A stretch of DNA of 64,000 nt from Beroe forskalii. Its lineage: Eukaryota > Ctenophora > Nuda > Beroida > Beroidae. Position 1 is the stretch's first letter, and every line of letters starts with the position of its first letter. The notes below the pieces were generated by a model that worked only from the letters and a program-made list of their open reading frames with translations, was not told where the DNA came from and ran no database searches. Location: assembly GCA_011033025.1 (NCBI GenBank), contig WFMF01000014.1, positions 744,001 through 808,000 of the forward strand, written 5' to 3'. The position numbers were made by a program, and so were the translations under genes. This document shows, in pieces, positions 12,143 through 23,458 of the stretch.

Positions 12143-12335
12143 GTCGATCGATTGGAATTGGTCGATCGATCAAATTCATTTGATCGAATGATGTTTTTTG
12201 AATAGAAAATGTTTGAGCTAGTAGGAAAACAACTAAATATTGATCATTTAAACACGATTCAAGTCATTAGGGACCAGTAAAACACATCATTAATTCAAAT
12301 GGAGTTGATCGATCGACCAATTCCAATCGATCGAC
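12143..12335. mobile_element. Fold-back MITE with 31-bp TIRs rich in GATC
   Basis: Both ends carry inverted copies of a 31-bp arm containing GTCGATCGATTGGAATTGG and TCGATCGATCAA. The paralogous position near 16868 has only a short A-rich tract instead. Length 193 bp, no coding potential. Confidence 0.75.
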
Positions 12336-13299
12336 CGTCAAAAATGAATTTGAGATTTTTAAAAGGCCGGTTAAAGTGAGGCCGGTCAATTTAGTTCAAA
12401 TAAAACTCTTATGACTTGCTTTATGCAGTGTTAAATTCTCTTGAACGTCATTAAATAACACGATAATGACCTAAATCATCATATCAGATAGGGATCTGGG
12501 TTTTTGGTGCAATTTATTTAGTTTAAATGGGTTTTAATGGCCATTTTAGAGCATAATATCGTTGATCTGGTGACCACTATAAAAATGGCCAATAGTTTTC
12601 AAAAATGATTTGATTTTTTTCCAAAAAAGTGCCGGTCAAAAATTTCGGCTAAATAAAGGCTAACTGTGCACAGCATGAATCAATTTGAGTTTCGGACCGA
12701 AAGTGCTGCGCTCAAATTTTGACCATTTCCCTCATAAAACCATTAATTGTGAATTTCCAATTGATACCAAAACTTGCAGGAATATAGTTTATGGTATAAG
12801 ACAGCGTCTGTGAAAATTTGATGTATTTTCATCAACAAAGACGAAGACATTGCAAAATGAAGTCAGTTTCGGTCGAAACTGATCCATGTTGTGCAAAACA
12901 TTTGCTCGATCGATCGAAATAATGTGTACATACCGTACGTTGCGTACGTACGTGCGAGATCTTTTGAATTTTATGCAGTTTGTTGAGAAGAACGTAAGCC
13001 GCGCGTTACATAACAGAAGATGATTCCGTGGGTTGGATGCAAATTGGGAAAATCCGCGCGCGCTCGATATATGCGATTCTGTAATTGAAGTTGGGAAAAT
13101 TTTACCAATTTCTCAAAAGTGACTCAGACTGATTGAATATGATTGGATAGACGGATTAGAATATAATTGAATAGATGATGGTTGATTGGTAAAGCCAGAT
13201 TGAGGCAAAATACCGAAAACATTTACCCAATTTGATTTGTATCGACTAAAATTTATTCAAAGAGCTCTATAGAAAAGGTCCGTGTATTTCCAGCCAAAA

Positions 13300-14897
13300 T
13301 TGAATCATTTCACTTTAAAAACTTGGGCTGAATATTGCTTTATTTTTCCCAAAAATGGATGATCCAAGTGCGAAATTTGGTCTGAGAAAAAGTGGATGCA
13401 TTTTCCCAAAATTGGGAAAATGGCTTTTTAGCCTGTTTAATGCACTGAAAATGATTCCAAATGGTTGGAATATGTTTGTATAGCTGATACACGAGTCCTA
13501 GGACCGTTTTTGGAAAATTTGGCCATCATTGGGAGCCGATATGGGCGAAAAAGGCCGAAAAAAGCCGAAAATCAAAATTGCTCAAAATTGATTTCTATCG
13601 ACTCAAATGTGTTTATAAACATCCTAGAAGTCATTCTGCGTCGTTTCCCCGGGTGAAAATTGGTTTATTTTTCCCCAAAAATGGATGCATCCAAGTGCGA
13701 AATTTGGTCTGAGAAAAAGTGGATGCATTTTCCCAAAATTGGGAAAATGGCTTTTTAGCCTGTTTAATGCACTGAAAATGATTCCAAATGGTTGGAATAT
13801 GTTTGTATAGATGATACACGAGTCCTAGGACCGTTTTTGGAAAATTTGGCCATCATTGGGAGCCGATATGGGCGAAAAAGGCCGAAAAAAGTCGAAAATT
13901 AAAATTGCTCAAAATTGATTTATATCGACTCAAATGTGTTTATAAACATCCTAGAAGTCATTCTGCGTCGTTTTCCGGGTAAAAATTGCTTTATTTTTTC
14001 CAAAAATGGATGCATCCAAGTGCGAAATTTCGTCTGAGAAAAAGTGGATGCATTTTCCCAAAATTGGGAAAATGGCTTTTTAGCCTGTTTAATGCACTGA
14101 AAATGATTCCAAATGGTTGGAATATGTTTGTATAGATGATACATGAGTCTTAGGACCGTTTTTGGAAAATTTGGCCATCATTGGGAGCCGATATGGGCGA
14201 AAAAGGCCGAAAAAAGCCGAAAATCAAAATTGCTCAAAATTGATTTCTATCGACTCAAATGTGTTTATAAACATCCTAGAAGTCATTCTGCGTCGTTTCC
14301 CGGGTGAAAATTGGTTTATTTTTCCCAAAAATGGATGCATCCAAGTGCGAAATTTGGTCTGAGAAAAGTGGATGCATTTTCCCAAAATTGGGAAAATGGC
14401 TTTTTAGCCTGTTTAATGCACTGAAAATGATTCCAAATGGTTGGAATATGTTTGTATAGATGATACACGAGTCCTAGGACCGTTTTTGGAAAATTCTAAG
14501 CCATCACTGGGAGCCGATATGGGCGAAAAAGGCCGAAAAAGCCGAAAATTAAAAATTGCTCAAAATTGATTTATATCGACTCAAATGTGTTTATAAACAT
14601 CCTAGAAGTCATTCTGATGTCGTTTTCCGGGTAAAAATTGCTTTATTTTTTCCAAAATGGATGCATCCAAGTGCGAAATTTCGTCTGAGAAAAGTGGATG
14701 CATTTTTCCCGCAAAATTGGGGAAAATGGCTTTAGCCTGTTTAATGCACTGAAAATGATTCCAAATGGTTGAATATGTTTGTATAGATGATACATGAGTC
14801 TTAGGACCGTTTTGGAAAAATTTGGCCATCATTGGGAGCCGATATGGGCGAAAAAATAGAAAAAAAGAAAATCAAAAATTGCTCAAAATTGATTTCT
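13300..14897. repeat. 326-bp satellite array, about five units
   Basis: GGGAGCCGATATGGGCG recurs at 13531, 13858, 14183, 14509 and 14834, giving a 325-327-bp period. Each unit includes the palindrome TTTTCCCAAAATTGGGAAAA and the phrase TTAATGCACTGAAAATGATT. Units are nearly identical, with a few 1-3-bp indels, most in the last two. Open frames on both strands are by-products of the repetition. The array ends abruptly inside a duplicated exon at 14901. Confidence 0.9.
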
Positions 14898-14900
14898 ATC

Positions 14901-15872
14901 GGATGAGGAAGACGAGATCAAGATCAAGGAACGGACACTCAAGGTGAGATCGTGATTCATATTGTGAGATGGTACTCGTTAGTCGTTTTTTAGTTGATAC
15001 CAGATTGTAGTTATTAAGCCTTCTAATCATCGAAAACAGGATTTTTCACTCTGACGTAACTTTCCCTGCTTGATTTTAACCAGGAAGCTGCAACAGCTCT
15101 GGCAGCTGAGAAGGAGCTCCTGAAACAAGACAGAGAAAGTCTGAATGCAGAGGGAATCCAATGTCCAGCCTGTCAGAAGTACCGACCTAGGAGTAGGTCA
15201 CATGATCCAAAGGGCATTAGGTAAGTTACAAGGTTATCACTTATCAGGTAGGTCAAACAGGTTAAAAGGAAGAAAGGAGAGCATGGTATTCAATCTCCTT
15301 ATCTTCTAATCTTTCGTTGCAATATCTTCATTGATATTTTATTTGATTGCGACATTTTAATGAACTCAAAAATTTGGGCAATGCATAGGCACTGAATTTG
15401 ATTGCGACATTAAGTTAAAGCTCTGCATTTTCGTTGAAGAACATGAAAAAGAATATTCTACAGGTCCAGCAGTCCCATAAGACGGGATCACGACATCCCC
15501 TCCCCCCTGAGGAGAAGTGTGAGTCCCCTCAGTCCTCTCAACCTGACCTTCCAATCCAACTCATCCCTGCCCGGATCTAGGTAGGTACTGCAGCGATCAA
15601 TATAACATTCCCATGTTTGAAGTCCTTCTTTGAATTCATTGTTAAATTGCGAGGCTTATAGATAGAGTTGTTGACCGATGGCCATGACTTATTTCATTTT
15701 GAATCTCTTCAGATACAAGTACCCGAGTCCACGAGTGGTTGAGCTAACTGGAAGCTTGCAACGTTTAAACGCTGTCTCTGACTTGGACAAACAAACCCTC
15801 CAAATGCAGCAAGACAAACTCAACCGCTTCAAGGAGATGGACTGGAAGATCCTGAGCAGCAGCTACTCTTGA
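14901..15872 (+). pseudogene. 5'-truncated copy of coiled-coil gene exons 6-9
   Basis: The copy starts mid-exon 6 (14901-14943) and keeps 15084-15220, 15464-15580 and 15713-15872. These have exactly the same lengths (137, 117 and 160 nt), phases and splice sites as the parent, and the same stop. The reading frame is intact. Most base differences from the parent are silent (for example CCC to CCA, CTG to TTG), with D to E near NRDSLN/ERESLN. No promoter or upstream exon is present, since satellite DNA abuts it. It could be non-functional and young, or transcribed from elsewhere. Confidence 0.85.
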
Positions 15873-17035
15873 TGTCACGTGACCAAACACGTGATTAGAA
15901 TAAAGCACGTGGTTAGAATAAAGCACGTGACTTCAATAGAAATGTGCCAGTCAAGTGGTATGGCGGCAATTAAACGCGTGAACTACGTCTTTATGACTAT
16001 CGCCTAGCTCCATAGGATGCTGGTGGCAGGCGTTTAGCATGGCCATGGCATAGGTATAAACCCAGTTCACGCCATGAATGCGAAAGTAACATAATATTTT
16101 GTGTAATAACATATTTGGCGACTGGCGTAATAACATTTTCGTTCATTGATTTGCTATAAACAAAGATAGACTCTATAGGTAGGTACTTCAGTTACTTTTT
16201 TTCGGCGTGATAGGAATAGGATTTTACTATTTTGCCTGCAGATTCTCTTTCCATCGCTGGAACTTACAGATAGTTATCAAGATGATCTTTTAATTTTGTG
16301 TATGTTTGTATGTAAATACTGTTAGTCCTGCTTTAATCCGGTTTTAACACGTATGTGTGCTCATAGGTCAAAAGGAAGGTCGAGAAGATTATGGTGTGGT
16401 ATCAGGTATAGAGGGTAGCGCTGTTCCAGCGCCCTTGTATTCGGACAGTTTTTCTCCATTTTTTCTCTGGGGTTTATTTACCTTGATGATGATTGGGACG
16501 TGTGGCTTTCGACTTGCAGTTGCTGCGAACACACAGACCAGTAATTAATTACAGGCACGCGCTTATTTGCAATTAACTCGATGCGCGAGAGTTTTAAATG
16601 GTTTCGTTCAATATTTCTACCATATTTGATTAGACACTTGTCAGGATGAATTTAAAGATGTCATCATATATCATGATTATTATTCCATTTGAAATACCAG
16701 AGTTTCAATGCAGCGTTCACATAACATTAACTAAGTTATCAGCAAAATAAAATGGGATATTTGAAATTAACGACTGTGAGGCGATTATCGGAAGGCTCAA
16801 TTTTGTCGACAACATCAAAAAGAAATAAATTCCCAGCTACCTTTTTGGCCTTTATTTAACCGGGCCTTAAAGAAAAAAAAAATGAATTTGAGATTTTTGT
16901 CCAAAGGGCCGGTTAAAATAAGCCGGTTAAAGTGGGGCCGGTCAATTTAGTGCAAATGAAACTTTTATGACCTGCCTCATGCAGTGTCAAATTCTCTTGA
17001 ACGTCATTAAATAACACGATATTCGATAATGACTT

Positions 17036-17168
17036 GCCACATGCTATGTCATATGTGTCCCTGTTTGTTTGCGCGCGCGCGCCTTTTCTTCGAACACGCG
17101 CGCTTCTTCTGAACACGCGCGCTTGCGCGCGCAAAATAGGTCCTACAACGTAGGACAAATAATGACTT
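17036..17168. mobile_element. GC-rich small insertion with 10-bp direct repeats
   Basis: ATAATGACTT is present at 17026 and again at 17159, flanking 123 bp that the paralogous flank (near 12466) lacks. The insert contains CGCGCGCG runs, two copies of GAACACGCGCGC and a TCCTACAACGTAGGA hairpin. It looks like a transposon-type insertion, family unknown. Confidence 0.6.
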
Positions 17169-18128
17169 AAACCATCATATCAGATCGGGATTTGGGTTTT
17201 TTGGTGCAATTTATTCGGTATAAGTGGGTTTTAATGGCCATTTTAGAGCATAAAATCATTGGCTGGTGACCAAAAGGAAAATTTTCACCGACAGTTCAAA
17301 AATGATTCGATTTTTCCAAAGGACCGGATAAAAGTGGCGGTAAAAAGGCCGGCTAAATAAAGGCTAACTGTGCACAGCATGAATCAGTCTCAGACCGAAA
17401 GTGCTGCGCTCAAATTTTGACCATTTCCCTTTTATTTGTGAATGTCCAATTGATACCAAAACTTGCAGACAGCGTCTGTGAAAAGTCGAAGTTTTCTTCA
17501 TCAACAAATGACGAAGATATTGCAAAAATGAAGTCAGTTTCGGTCCAAAGCTGATTCATTTGTTGGATCGATCGATCGATATGTACGTTATATTATTACG
17601 TTAATGCGGCGTACCGTACGTCGCGTACGTACGTGCGAGATCTTTTGAATTTTATGCAGTTTGTTGAGAAGAACGTAAGCCGCGCGTTACATAAAGTTGT
17701 GAAAACGAGACTTGCTCGGGCACAGGACCGTTAATTGGCCTCGTAGTAGCATCATCACTTGCACTTGGTAATAAGTTCACATTAAATCACATTCTGGGAT
17801 ATTTCAGATAATGACGCTTGATTATGATTAACTAGTAACAGGAATACTCAGATCAGAATACTCTGTTGATTTTTTCAATCATTTCACGGCGACTTCCACA
17901 GTAATTTGACGAAATTTTGTAACCATCCACAAAAGCTCTTTAATCCGAGGCATTAGGTTCGCACCTGAAACTCAAACTAATTTCTTCACCAATATGGTAT
18001 CCAAGTTTGCTACTCCCGTCCATCTCTTTGTTGGGAACCCCGAAATCGGGCCTCGCTCTTTTATGCTTTAATGGGTCAGGTCAAAATTTTATTTGCTAAA
18101 ATTAGGCCTGGTCTTTATAGGCAATATT

Positions 18129-18167
18129 GGTCATACGAGCGAATTACTGTAATTCGCTCGTATGACC
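18129..18167. repeat. 39-nt near-perfect palindrome upstream of viperin copy 1
   Basis: Nineteen-base arms beginning GGTCATACGAGCGAATTAC flank a single T. AATATT lies outside both arms. The same palindrome is at 23420-23458, at the matching place before viperin copy 2. It may be a fold-back element or a binding site; no role is shown. Confidence 0.85.
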
Positions 18168-18364
18168 GCAATATTTGACCCAAAAAACGATTGCCGATGT
18201 CTATGTAGAAAGGGAAAGTGAAAAAAACATGATCTCATGCGTAACCGATTGAGCGAGTAGTAGTGCAGGACTCCATTTCAAAAGGGATACATGTTGGGTT
18301 TCTCATAAACTTTTGATGTAGCTGGGGTCTATCGTAGCATAAAACTCTCATCGGACAGTGGACA

Positions 18365-18560
18365 GAGTTGAGCGCCTACACTGGTGTCAGTGTAAACTGA
18401 TGTCAGAGTAGACTGGTGTCAACGTGGACTGCCGAATGGTGTCAGAGTAGAGTGAGGTCAGGGTGAGCTAGCGGCTGAGTATAGTGTTGTCAGCATGGAA
18501 TGTTGCCTCATTGGTGCACTGTCAGTGAAGACGGCCTCATCTAATGAAGCTGAACGATAC
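18365..18560. repeat. Degenerate GTGTCAGAGTAGACTG minisatellite
   Basis: A ~16-bp unit with GGTGTCAGAGTAGACT and variants repeats irregularly about ten times upstream of viperin copy 1. The array before copy 2 (23835-24105) is longer and has extra units. Confidence 0.7.
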
Positions 18561-19153
18561 TATATGGTCACGTTATTAACTGAGACTCCCGAGAATATCA
18601 TTATTTTGAATTTTAAACTTTTTTAGGCACCTTGTCACTCAACCCGTGGGAAACGGATTCTTATGTGCGCACTTGTCGGTAGGCCCATGGCAACATGATT
18701 CATTACACAATTTATTGTCAGAGAGAAATAAAAGCATGGATTATGTTTTTAAATTTGACTATCATAATTATAGTTTCAAGATACTATCATAATCCGCAAC
18801 CTGCTTCTGTATGTAAGTAACCTGCAAGATTTGAACCTGTGGATGTGTTCAATAATGTGAAGAACACCACGTTCACTGTGGGTAGGAGAGAAGTTTACTG
18901 CCTTAGAATCAGTAAGTTAATAACATTGCTATCCAAGTGAAGCTCAAACTTCTACTTTTTCTCAAGAAATGCATCAATCAATCACAAGCAAATCTATAAC
19001 TAGCTGCAAGACGTTACTTATGTAATTAACAAGAAGGCACGGATCGCAATTTCCATCGCATCATCTCTGACTGATTAGCAAGCATTATCTAATTTCTGCT
19101 GGAAATTTAATGAAGACTTGTAACTGTTGATTCCTCCATGCGTTGCAGTCATT

Positions 19154-19311
19154 CTGACAGCCAAACACACTCCAAAAACCCACATGTTGAGTGATGACAT
19201 AAGTTATGCGCGGCATGTTATGAACTATCGCAGGAACGCCGCCCGATTCAAAGCTGACAGCCAAACGAAGTCGACCTGACAGCCAAATAAGTTCGTCCTG
19301 ACATATAATAG
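19154..19311 (+). promoter_or_regulatory. Viperin copy 1 promoter: triple CTGACAGCCAAA plus TATA
   Basis: CTGACAGCCAAA occurs at 19154, 19254 and 19276, then a TATA-like TATAATAG at 19304, about 100 bp before the ATG at 19408. The arrangement is kept in copy 2, where the box is the stronger TATAAAAG. No classical ISRE was seen. The repeats are candidate activator sites. Confidence 0.55.
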
Positions 19312-19407
19312 TCTGCACGCTGCTATCATTTCCATTCAACGCTCCGTTATTTGCTACAGTCATTTTGCCGAAGATTATTCAACCTTAGATCATCATACCG
19401 CTCCAAG

Positions 19408-20553
19408 ATGTTGGCTGATATTGAAATAGAAGTTGAAGGAACCGCCCGAAACTCCGAGAACCCCAACACCACCAAGATGAAGACCAGGGATGTCTTGACA
19501 GCACTATACACCATTCTCCTGCTGTGGACCTACGCCATCCTAACGCAGCTTATCCCAACCCGGAAATTCCGTCTGGTCTCAGAGATCCTTCGACGAGTTG
19601 TAGAGTCCCGCAGGGGTGGCACTAGTGCAGCTGGCACTGGTGCAACTGGCACCCTAGCTATTGGAAGTACTACCACCAAGCCACTGAGTGTGAACTACCA
19701 CTTCACACGGCAGTGCAACTACTCCTGTGGCTTCTGCTTCCACACCGCCCTCACCTCGTTCGTCCTGCCCCTGGACGAGGCTAAACGAGGACTCCGCCTC
19801 CTCGTCCAGGCAGGGATGAAGAAGATAAACTTCTCAGGGGGCGAGCCTTTCCTCGTCCGGAAAGGGAAGTTCCTCGGGGAAATGGTGAAGTTTTGTAAAG
19901 CTGATCTCGGGATGGAGAGTGTAACGATCGTGTCGAACGGCTCTCTGATCACGAGGCGATGGTTTGAGGAGTACGGTAAATACCTGGACATTCTGGCCGT
20001 GAGTTGTGACAGCTTCAACGAGGAAATCAACAGGAAGATCGGTCGGCATGCCAAAGGGAAGAACCATATCGAGATCTTGGAGAGAGTGCGGGGGTGGTGC
20101 CTGGATTTCGGGGTCCTGTTCAAGATCAACTCTGTGATCACAGTACACAACTACGACGAGGACATGGGTAGTGTGATCGAGAGTCTGGATCCGGTCCGGT
20201 GGAAGGTTTTCCAGTGTCTGCTAATAGACGGGGAGAACGCAGGGGAGAACGCCCTCAGGCGAGCAGAGCAACTCACCATCACTGACGATCAGTTCGAGGA
20301 GTTCTGTCAGAGACACGCCCACCTGCCCCAGTTCGTTCCGGAGTCAAACGACAAGATGAGGAACTCCTATCTCATTCTGGACGAGTACATGAGGTTCCTT
20401 GACAACACGGAGGGGACCAAGAAGCCCTCCAAGAGTCTCCTGGATGTCGGGGTGGAGAACGCGATGAACCACGCGGGGTTCGATGAGAGGATGTTCTTTA
20501 AGAGAGGTGGTAAGTACCACTGGAGCAGGGGGGATACGAGAATGGACTGGTGA
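19408..20553 (+). CDS. RSAD2: Viperin-like radical SAM enzyme, copy 1
   Basis: The frame is intronless, 381 residues from the ATG at 19408; the open frame extends 19 codons upstream but has no ATG. An N-terminal hydrophobic/amphipathic stretch (~28-50) fits ER or lipid-droplet attachment. A low-complexity Gly/Thr/Ala linker (~70-92) follows. The core has the radical SAM cysteines C103, C107 and C110 (CNYSCGFC), the SAM-binding GGEP at 144-147, and the conserved viperin C-terminus ending SRGDTRMDW, whose tryptophan is typical for iron-sulfur loading partners. The known family converts CTP to ddhCTP, a chain terminator for viral polymerases. All hallmark residues are present, so activity is likely. 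It is nearly identical to copy 2 at 24972, and lies on the inserted block. Confidence 0.95.
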   Translation: MLADIEIEVEGTARNSENPNTTKMKTRDVLTALYTILLLWTYAILTQLIPTRKFRLVSEILRRVVESRRGGTSAAGTGATGTLAIGSTTTKPLSVNYHFTRQCNYSCGFCFHTALTSFVLPLDEAKRGLRLLVQAGMKKINFSGGEPFLVRKGKFLGEMVKFCKADLGMESVTIVSNGSLITRRWFEEYGKYLDILAVSCDSFNEEINRKIGRHAKGKNHIEILERVRGWCLDFGVLFKINSVITVHNYDEDMGSVIESLDPVRWKVFQCLLIDGENAGENALRRAEQLTITDDQFEEFCQRHAHLPQFVPESNDKMRNSYLILDEYMRFLDNTEGTKKPSKSLLDVGVENAMNHAGFDERMFFKRGGKYHWSRGDTRMDW

Positions 20554-20836
20554 AGGGACTTGGTGCATCGAGCTGATGGAATTCAGGACTGGATTGTTTT
20601 GGTAATTTTATATAGTTGATAAACTATGTTCATTTATATGTAAACCAAAGTAAACTAGCTTTATTTATGATGACTGATTGTTTGATAAATTGTTTTACTG
20701 TTTTAGTAGGTATGATATTGTTTTAGTATGATACGATTATCGATATCATCTATGTTGCAGTGTTAAAGCTTTACTACATTATTATGTAAGAGTGTATTTC
20801 TCGATTCGATAAAAAGCATTGGCACCCATTTTATAT

Positions 20837-21022
20837 GTACTTTAGAGGCGTAAGACGAACACGCAGACAATATAGAGTCCTGCGCGAGCAGGGCTCTATA
20901 TAATATTTAAATGTCGACAGCGAAGCTGGAGACATTTAAATGATTTAGAGTGTGAGGCGAAGCGAAGCTGAGCCGAGTGCTCTAAATCATATTTCTGCGG
21001 TGAGTTTGAGCCTCTAAAGTAC
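20837..21022. mobile_element. Multi-hairpin fold-back element, TIR GTACTTTAGAGGC
   Basis: The ends are inverted copies of GTACTTTAGAGGC. Inside, successive hairpins can be drawn: TAGAGTCC with GGGCTCTA, ATTTAAATGTC with GACATTTAAAT, and GATTTAGAG with CTCTAAATC. Their loops are rich in GCGAAGC and GAGGC/GCCGAG. The copy 2 flank lacks it. A relative is at 40033-40262. Confidence 0.7.
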
Positions 21023-21573
21023 TATAGTAGTCGAACGGTGTACACAAGACACACCCTGTACACAACAAGCACACATTACCTTATATGGTAATAATAAAAA
21101 ATGCTTGTTTACACAAAACATAAAAGCGCATAACTCAGCCGTTTTTTTGAGCAATTTTGATCAAATTTTCAAGGATATTACAGGCAAGATATGACCAATA
21201 TAATCCTGGGGTAGCTAAAATTTTGACCTCAGAAATTGAGATATGACAAATAAACTGGTGTTTTTGTTTTAAAGTTACCGCTCAATAAGTGGCTTTTCGG
21301 TCATAACTCCGCTTCTGGAGCTCAAAAATGAATCTAAACTTCACTGAGATATTTGCTTATATCTAGCTCTAAATATCCTGAAAGTTTCATCAAGTTTGCT
21401 CAAAAACCTCGGAGATATGCACGTTTTGTAACGCAAATACAAAGGTCGCATAGATTTACATTTAAAGTTGTAAGTCATAACAGACACATGATATAGAACG
21501 CGTGTAGAACACGACTCTACGCATATAGTACTACCCTTTAAATCGGTCAAAACTTGTCGTGAGACTACTATAG
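21022..21573. mobile_element. Second TIR element abutting the first, TIR CTATAGTAGTC
   Basis: CTATAGTAGTC at 21022 is inverted at 21563 (GACTACTATAG), bounding 552 bp absent from the viperin copy 2 flank. The interior is AT-rich with no coding capacity. It shares its left border with the neighbouring multi-hairpin element. Confidence 0.55.
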
Positions 21574-21619
21574 TAACTTATTATTTACAGCATGTTATAA
21601 GCGGTTACATGTCGAAGTG

Positions 21620-21723
21620 GTGACCGTATACCGCAACTTACATGGTCGAGGCGACAGCCGAGACTGTGTAAGGTGGATAATGGACGAGGCGTGCCGAGTT
21701 CATTATCGAAGGTATACGGTCAC
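21620..21723. repeat. Three-way-junction fold-back
   Basis: A perfect 13-bp outer stem (GTGACCGTATACC and its complement) encloses two hairpins: CTTACATGGTC with GACTGTGTAAG, and GATAATG with CATTATC. Both hairpin tops carry GAGGCG...GCCGAG. A further GACCGTATAA/TTATACGGTC pair is at ~21913-21942. The whole 21598-21968 is missing from the viperin copy 2 flank. Confidence 0.7.
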
Positions 21724-21974
21724 AGCTGAGATCATGGAACCGGATTATACCCGACCGGAAACAGCTAGGACCAACTATTCTATGACCAAACAACAGTATT
21801 TCTTCCTACTGGGTCTGACGACCCTCGTCCGGATTCAACGCTTAGTAGATTTTTGAGTGCTCCTTTATAAAATCAAATTTCATTTTCAGCTTTTTTTGCA
21901 CTGTAATTCAATGGAGACCGTATAACCAAACTTATACGGTCGCCAAAACAAGCTTGGGAGGGGTATAATGCATA

Positions 21975-22650
21975 TTATTCGACGTAATTGAGTTGTTTTA
22001 TCTATTTTCATAACTGGATCTCATTTCGACTATTCAACCAACGGAAATTTGGAATCAATTATCTATTCTGCTATTGTTATTTGTACAGCCAAAAACACCA
22101 GAAATTAGCTTGAAACTGCATGAAAAAGTGAGAGAAAATGTGTTATGGGTGTAATGGGAGGGAATGGAAGGCCAGGGGTAAAAATGAAATGTGAGAAGAA
22201 ATCGTTGTATCATGAAATGTTTATCCATTCTTCTTGAAACACTAACTACTAAATACTAGATATTCCTCCTTACAATAAACCCGAACTTTAGTACATATCT
22301 CGTTCACTCGATTATTTCTACCCGGTATCCATGGCAACGGTCGTTTAGAGAATATGTGTACTATCTCTCATCATATACTCCCTTGAGAATTCGGCATGTC
22401 ATCACTATTGGCTGGTGAGTAGCTGAGTTAATGGCCATTACAATATACTACGTGCATTACACAATGACCAGGCGTCGAGATGTAATTAACTCACCATTGT
22501 ATGCATTGATAATGATGTAATTATTCGATACACAATACATAGAGCTAGGTGATAACCGATGATTATTGTAATCAGCTAATGATAATGATCATGCTATGAA
22601 AGTTTACAACTTTATTTACTTATTTAGTTCCTTCAATAATCATGACATTA
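21975..22650. other. 3' flank of viperin copy 1, no gene
   Basis: Unique-looking AT-rich sequence closely matched by 26440-27180 behind copy 2. No conserved frame or RNA gene was recognised. Similarity ends near 22750. Confidence 0.5.
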
Positions 22651-22850
22651 ATTTTATCTACATACCAAAGTGTTAGACGAGCCATTTATTCTGATTGGAA
22701 ACTTGTTATAATTATGATTCATAAATAATGATGATGTACGATTTAGAGTTAAAATTTTAATTTTAATTTTTTTGGCTTTTTTTTTTTTTCGCCCCCACCC
22801 CAGTGGGCCAAATTTTTTAAAAAGGTCCTGGACTTTTTTAATTATAAAAT

Positions 22851-22982
22851 TTCCAACCATTTGGAATCATTTTCAGTGCATTAAACAGGCTGAAAAGCCA
22901 TTTTCCCAAAATTGGGAAAATTTTCCCAATTGCATCCTGCATCCAATTTGCATCCATTTTCACGGAATCATGAACTCCCCAT
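22851..22982. repeat. Inverted fragment of the 326-bp satellite
   Basis: Reads as the complement of part of the array at 13014-14897 (CCAACCATTTGGAATCATTT, GTGCATTAAACAGGC, then TTTTCCCAAAATTGGGAAAA). It ends at the block boundary with the ATGATTCCGTG complement. Confidence 0.8.
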
Positions 22983-23419
22983 ATAAAGTTGTGAAACGAG
23001 ACTTGGTCGCTAATAGACCGTTAATTGGCCTTGCATGGCATCATCACTTTGCACTCGGTGAGGCGTCACATTATAACACATTCTGGGATATTTCAGATAA
23101 TGACGCTTGATTATGATTTACTAGTAACATGAATACTCAGATTAGAATACTATGTTGTTTTTTACGATCATTTCACGGCGACTTCCACAGTAATTTGACG
23201 AAATTTTGGAACCATCCACAAAAGCTCTTTAATCCGAGGCATTGGGTCCGCACCTGGAACTCAAGCTAATTTCTTCACCAATATGGTGTCCAAGTTTGTT
23301 ACTCTCGTCCTACTCTATGTTGGGAACCCCGAAATCGGGCCTCGCTCTTTTATGCTTTAATGGTTCAGGTCAAAATTTTTATTTTCTTAAGTTAGGCCTG
23401 GTCTTTATAGGCAATATTT

Positions 23420-23458
23420 GGTCATACGAGCGAATTACTGTAATTCGCTCGTATGACC
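23420..23458. repeat. 39-nt palindrome upstream of viperin copy 2
   Basis: Identical in arms and centre to the 18129-18167 palindrome, so it predates the duplication and has stayed intact. Confidence 0.85.

Larger units (their letters stand above)
14901..22750. repeat. Segmental duplicate (copy A'B) of coiled-coil 3' end plus viperin locus
   Basis: This segment matches 9385-13013 (coiled-coil exons 6-9 and flank) followed directly by the 22983-27310 region (viperin and flanks). The order is that expected of the locus before interruption. It lacks the MITEs at 10628, 11440 and 12143. It carries private insertions at 17036-17168, about 20835-21573 and 21598-21968. Confidence 0.85.
13014..22986. 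mobile_element. ~10-kb composite block inserted in its own parental locus
   Basis: Flank A (to 13013) and flank B' (from 22983) join seamlessly if the block is removed. The same join, TTACATAAAGTTGTGAAA, is seen intact at about 17686-17704 inside the block. ATAA is duplicated at 13010 and 22983. The block's ends are inverted relatives: both have ATGATTCCGTG followed by GGATGCAAATTGG and GGGAAAAT reading inward. Contents are a satellite array, a copy of the locus (14901-22750) and an inverted satellite piece. A haplotype misassembly is the main alternative. Confidence 0.6.

Noticed and set aside
13465-14832. Repeated small frames on both strands
   Set aside because: Shadows of the 326-bp satellite; frames break with its indels.
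19351-19407. Upstream extension of viperin copy 1 from a TTG codon
   Set aside because: Not an ATG; copy 2 and the family start at MLADIE; the region lies between the TATA-like box and the ATG.
19719-20568. Antisense frames across viperin copy 1, and the same across copy 2
   Set aside because: GC-rich coding shadow of a well-supported gene; no independent motifs.
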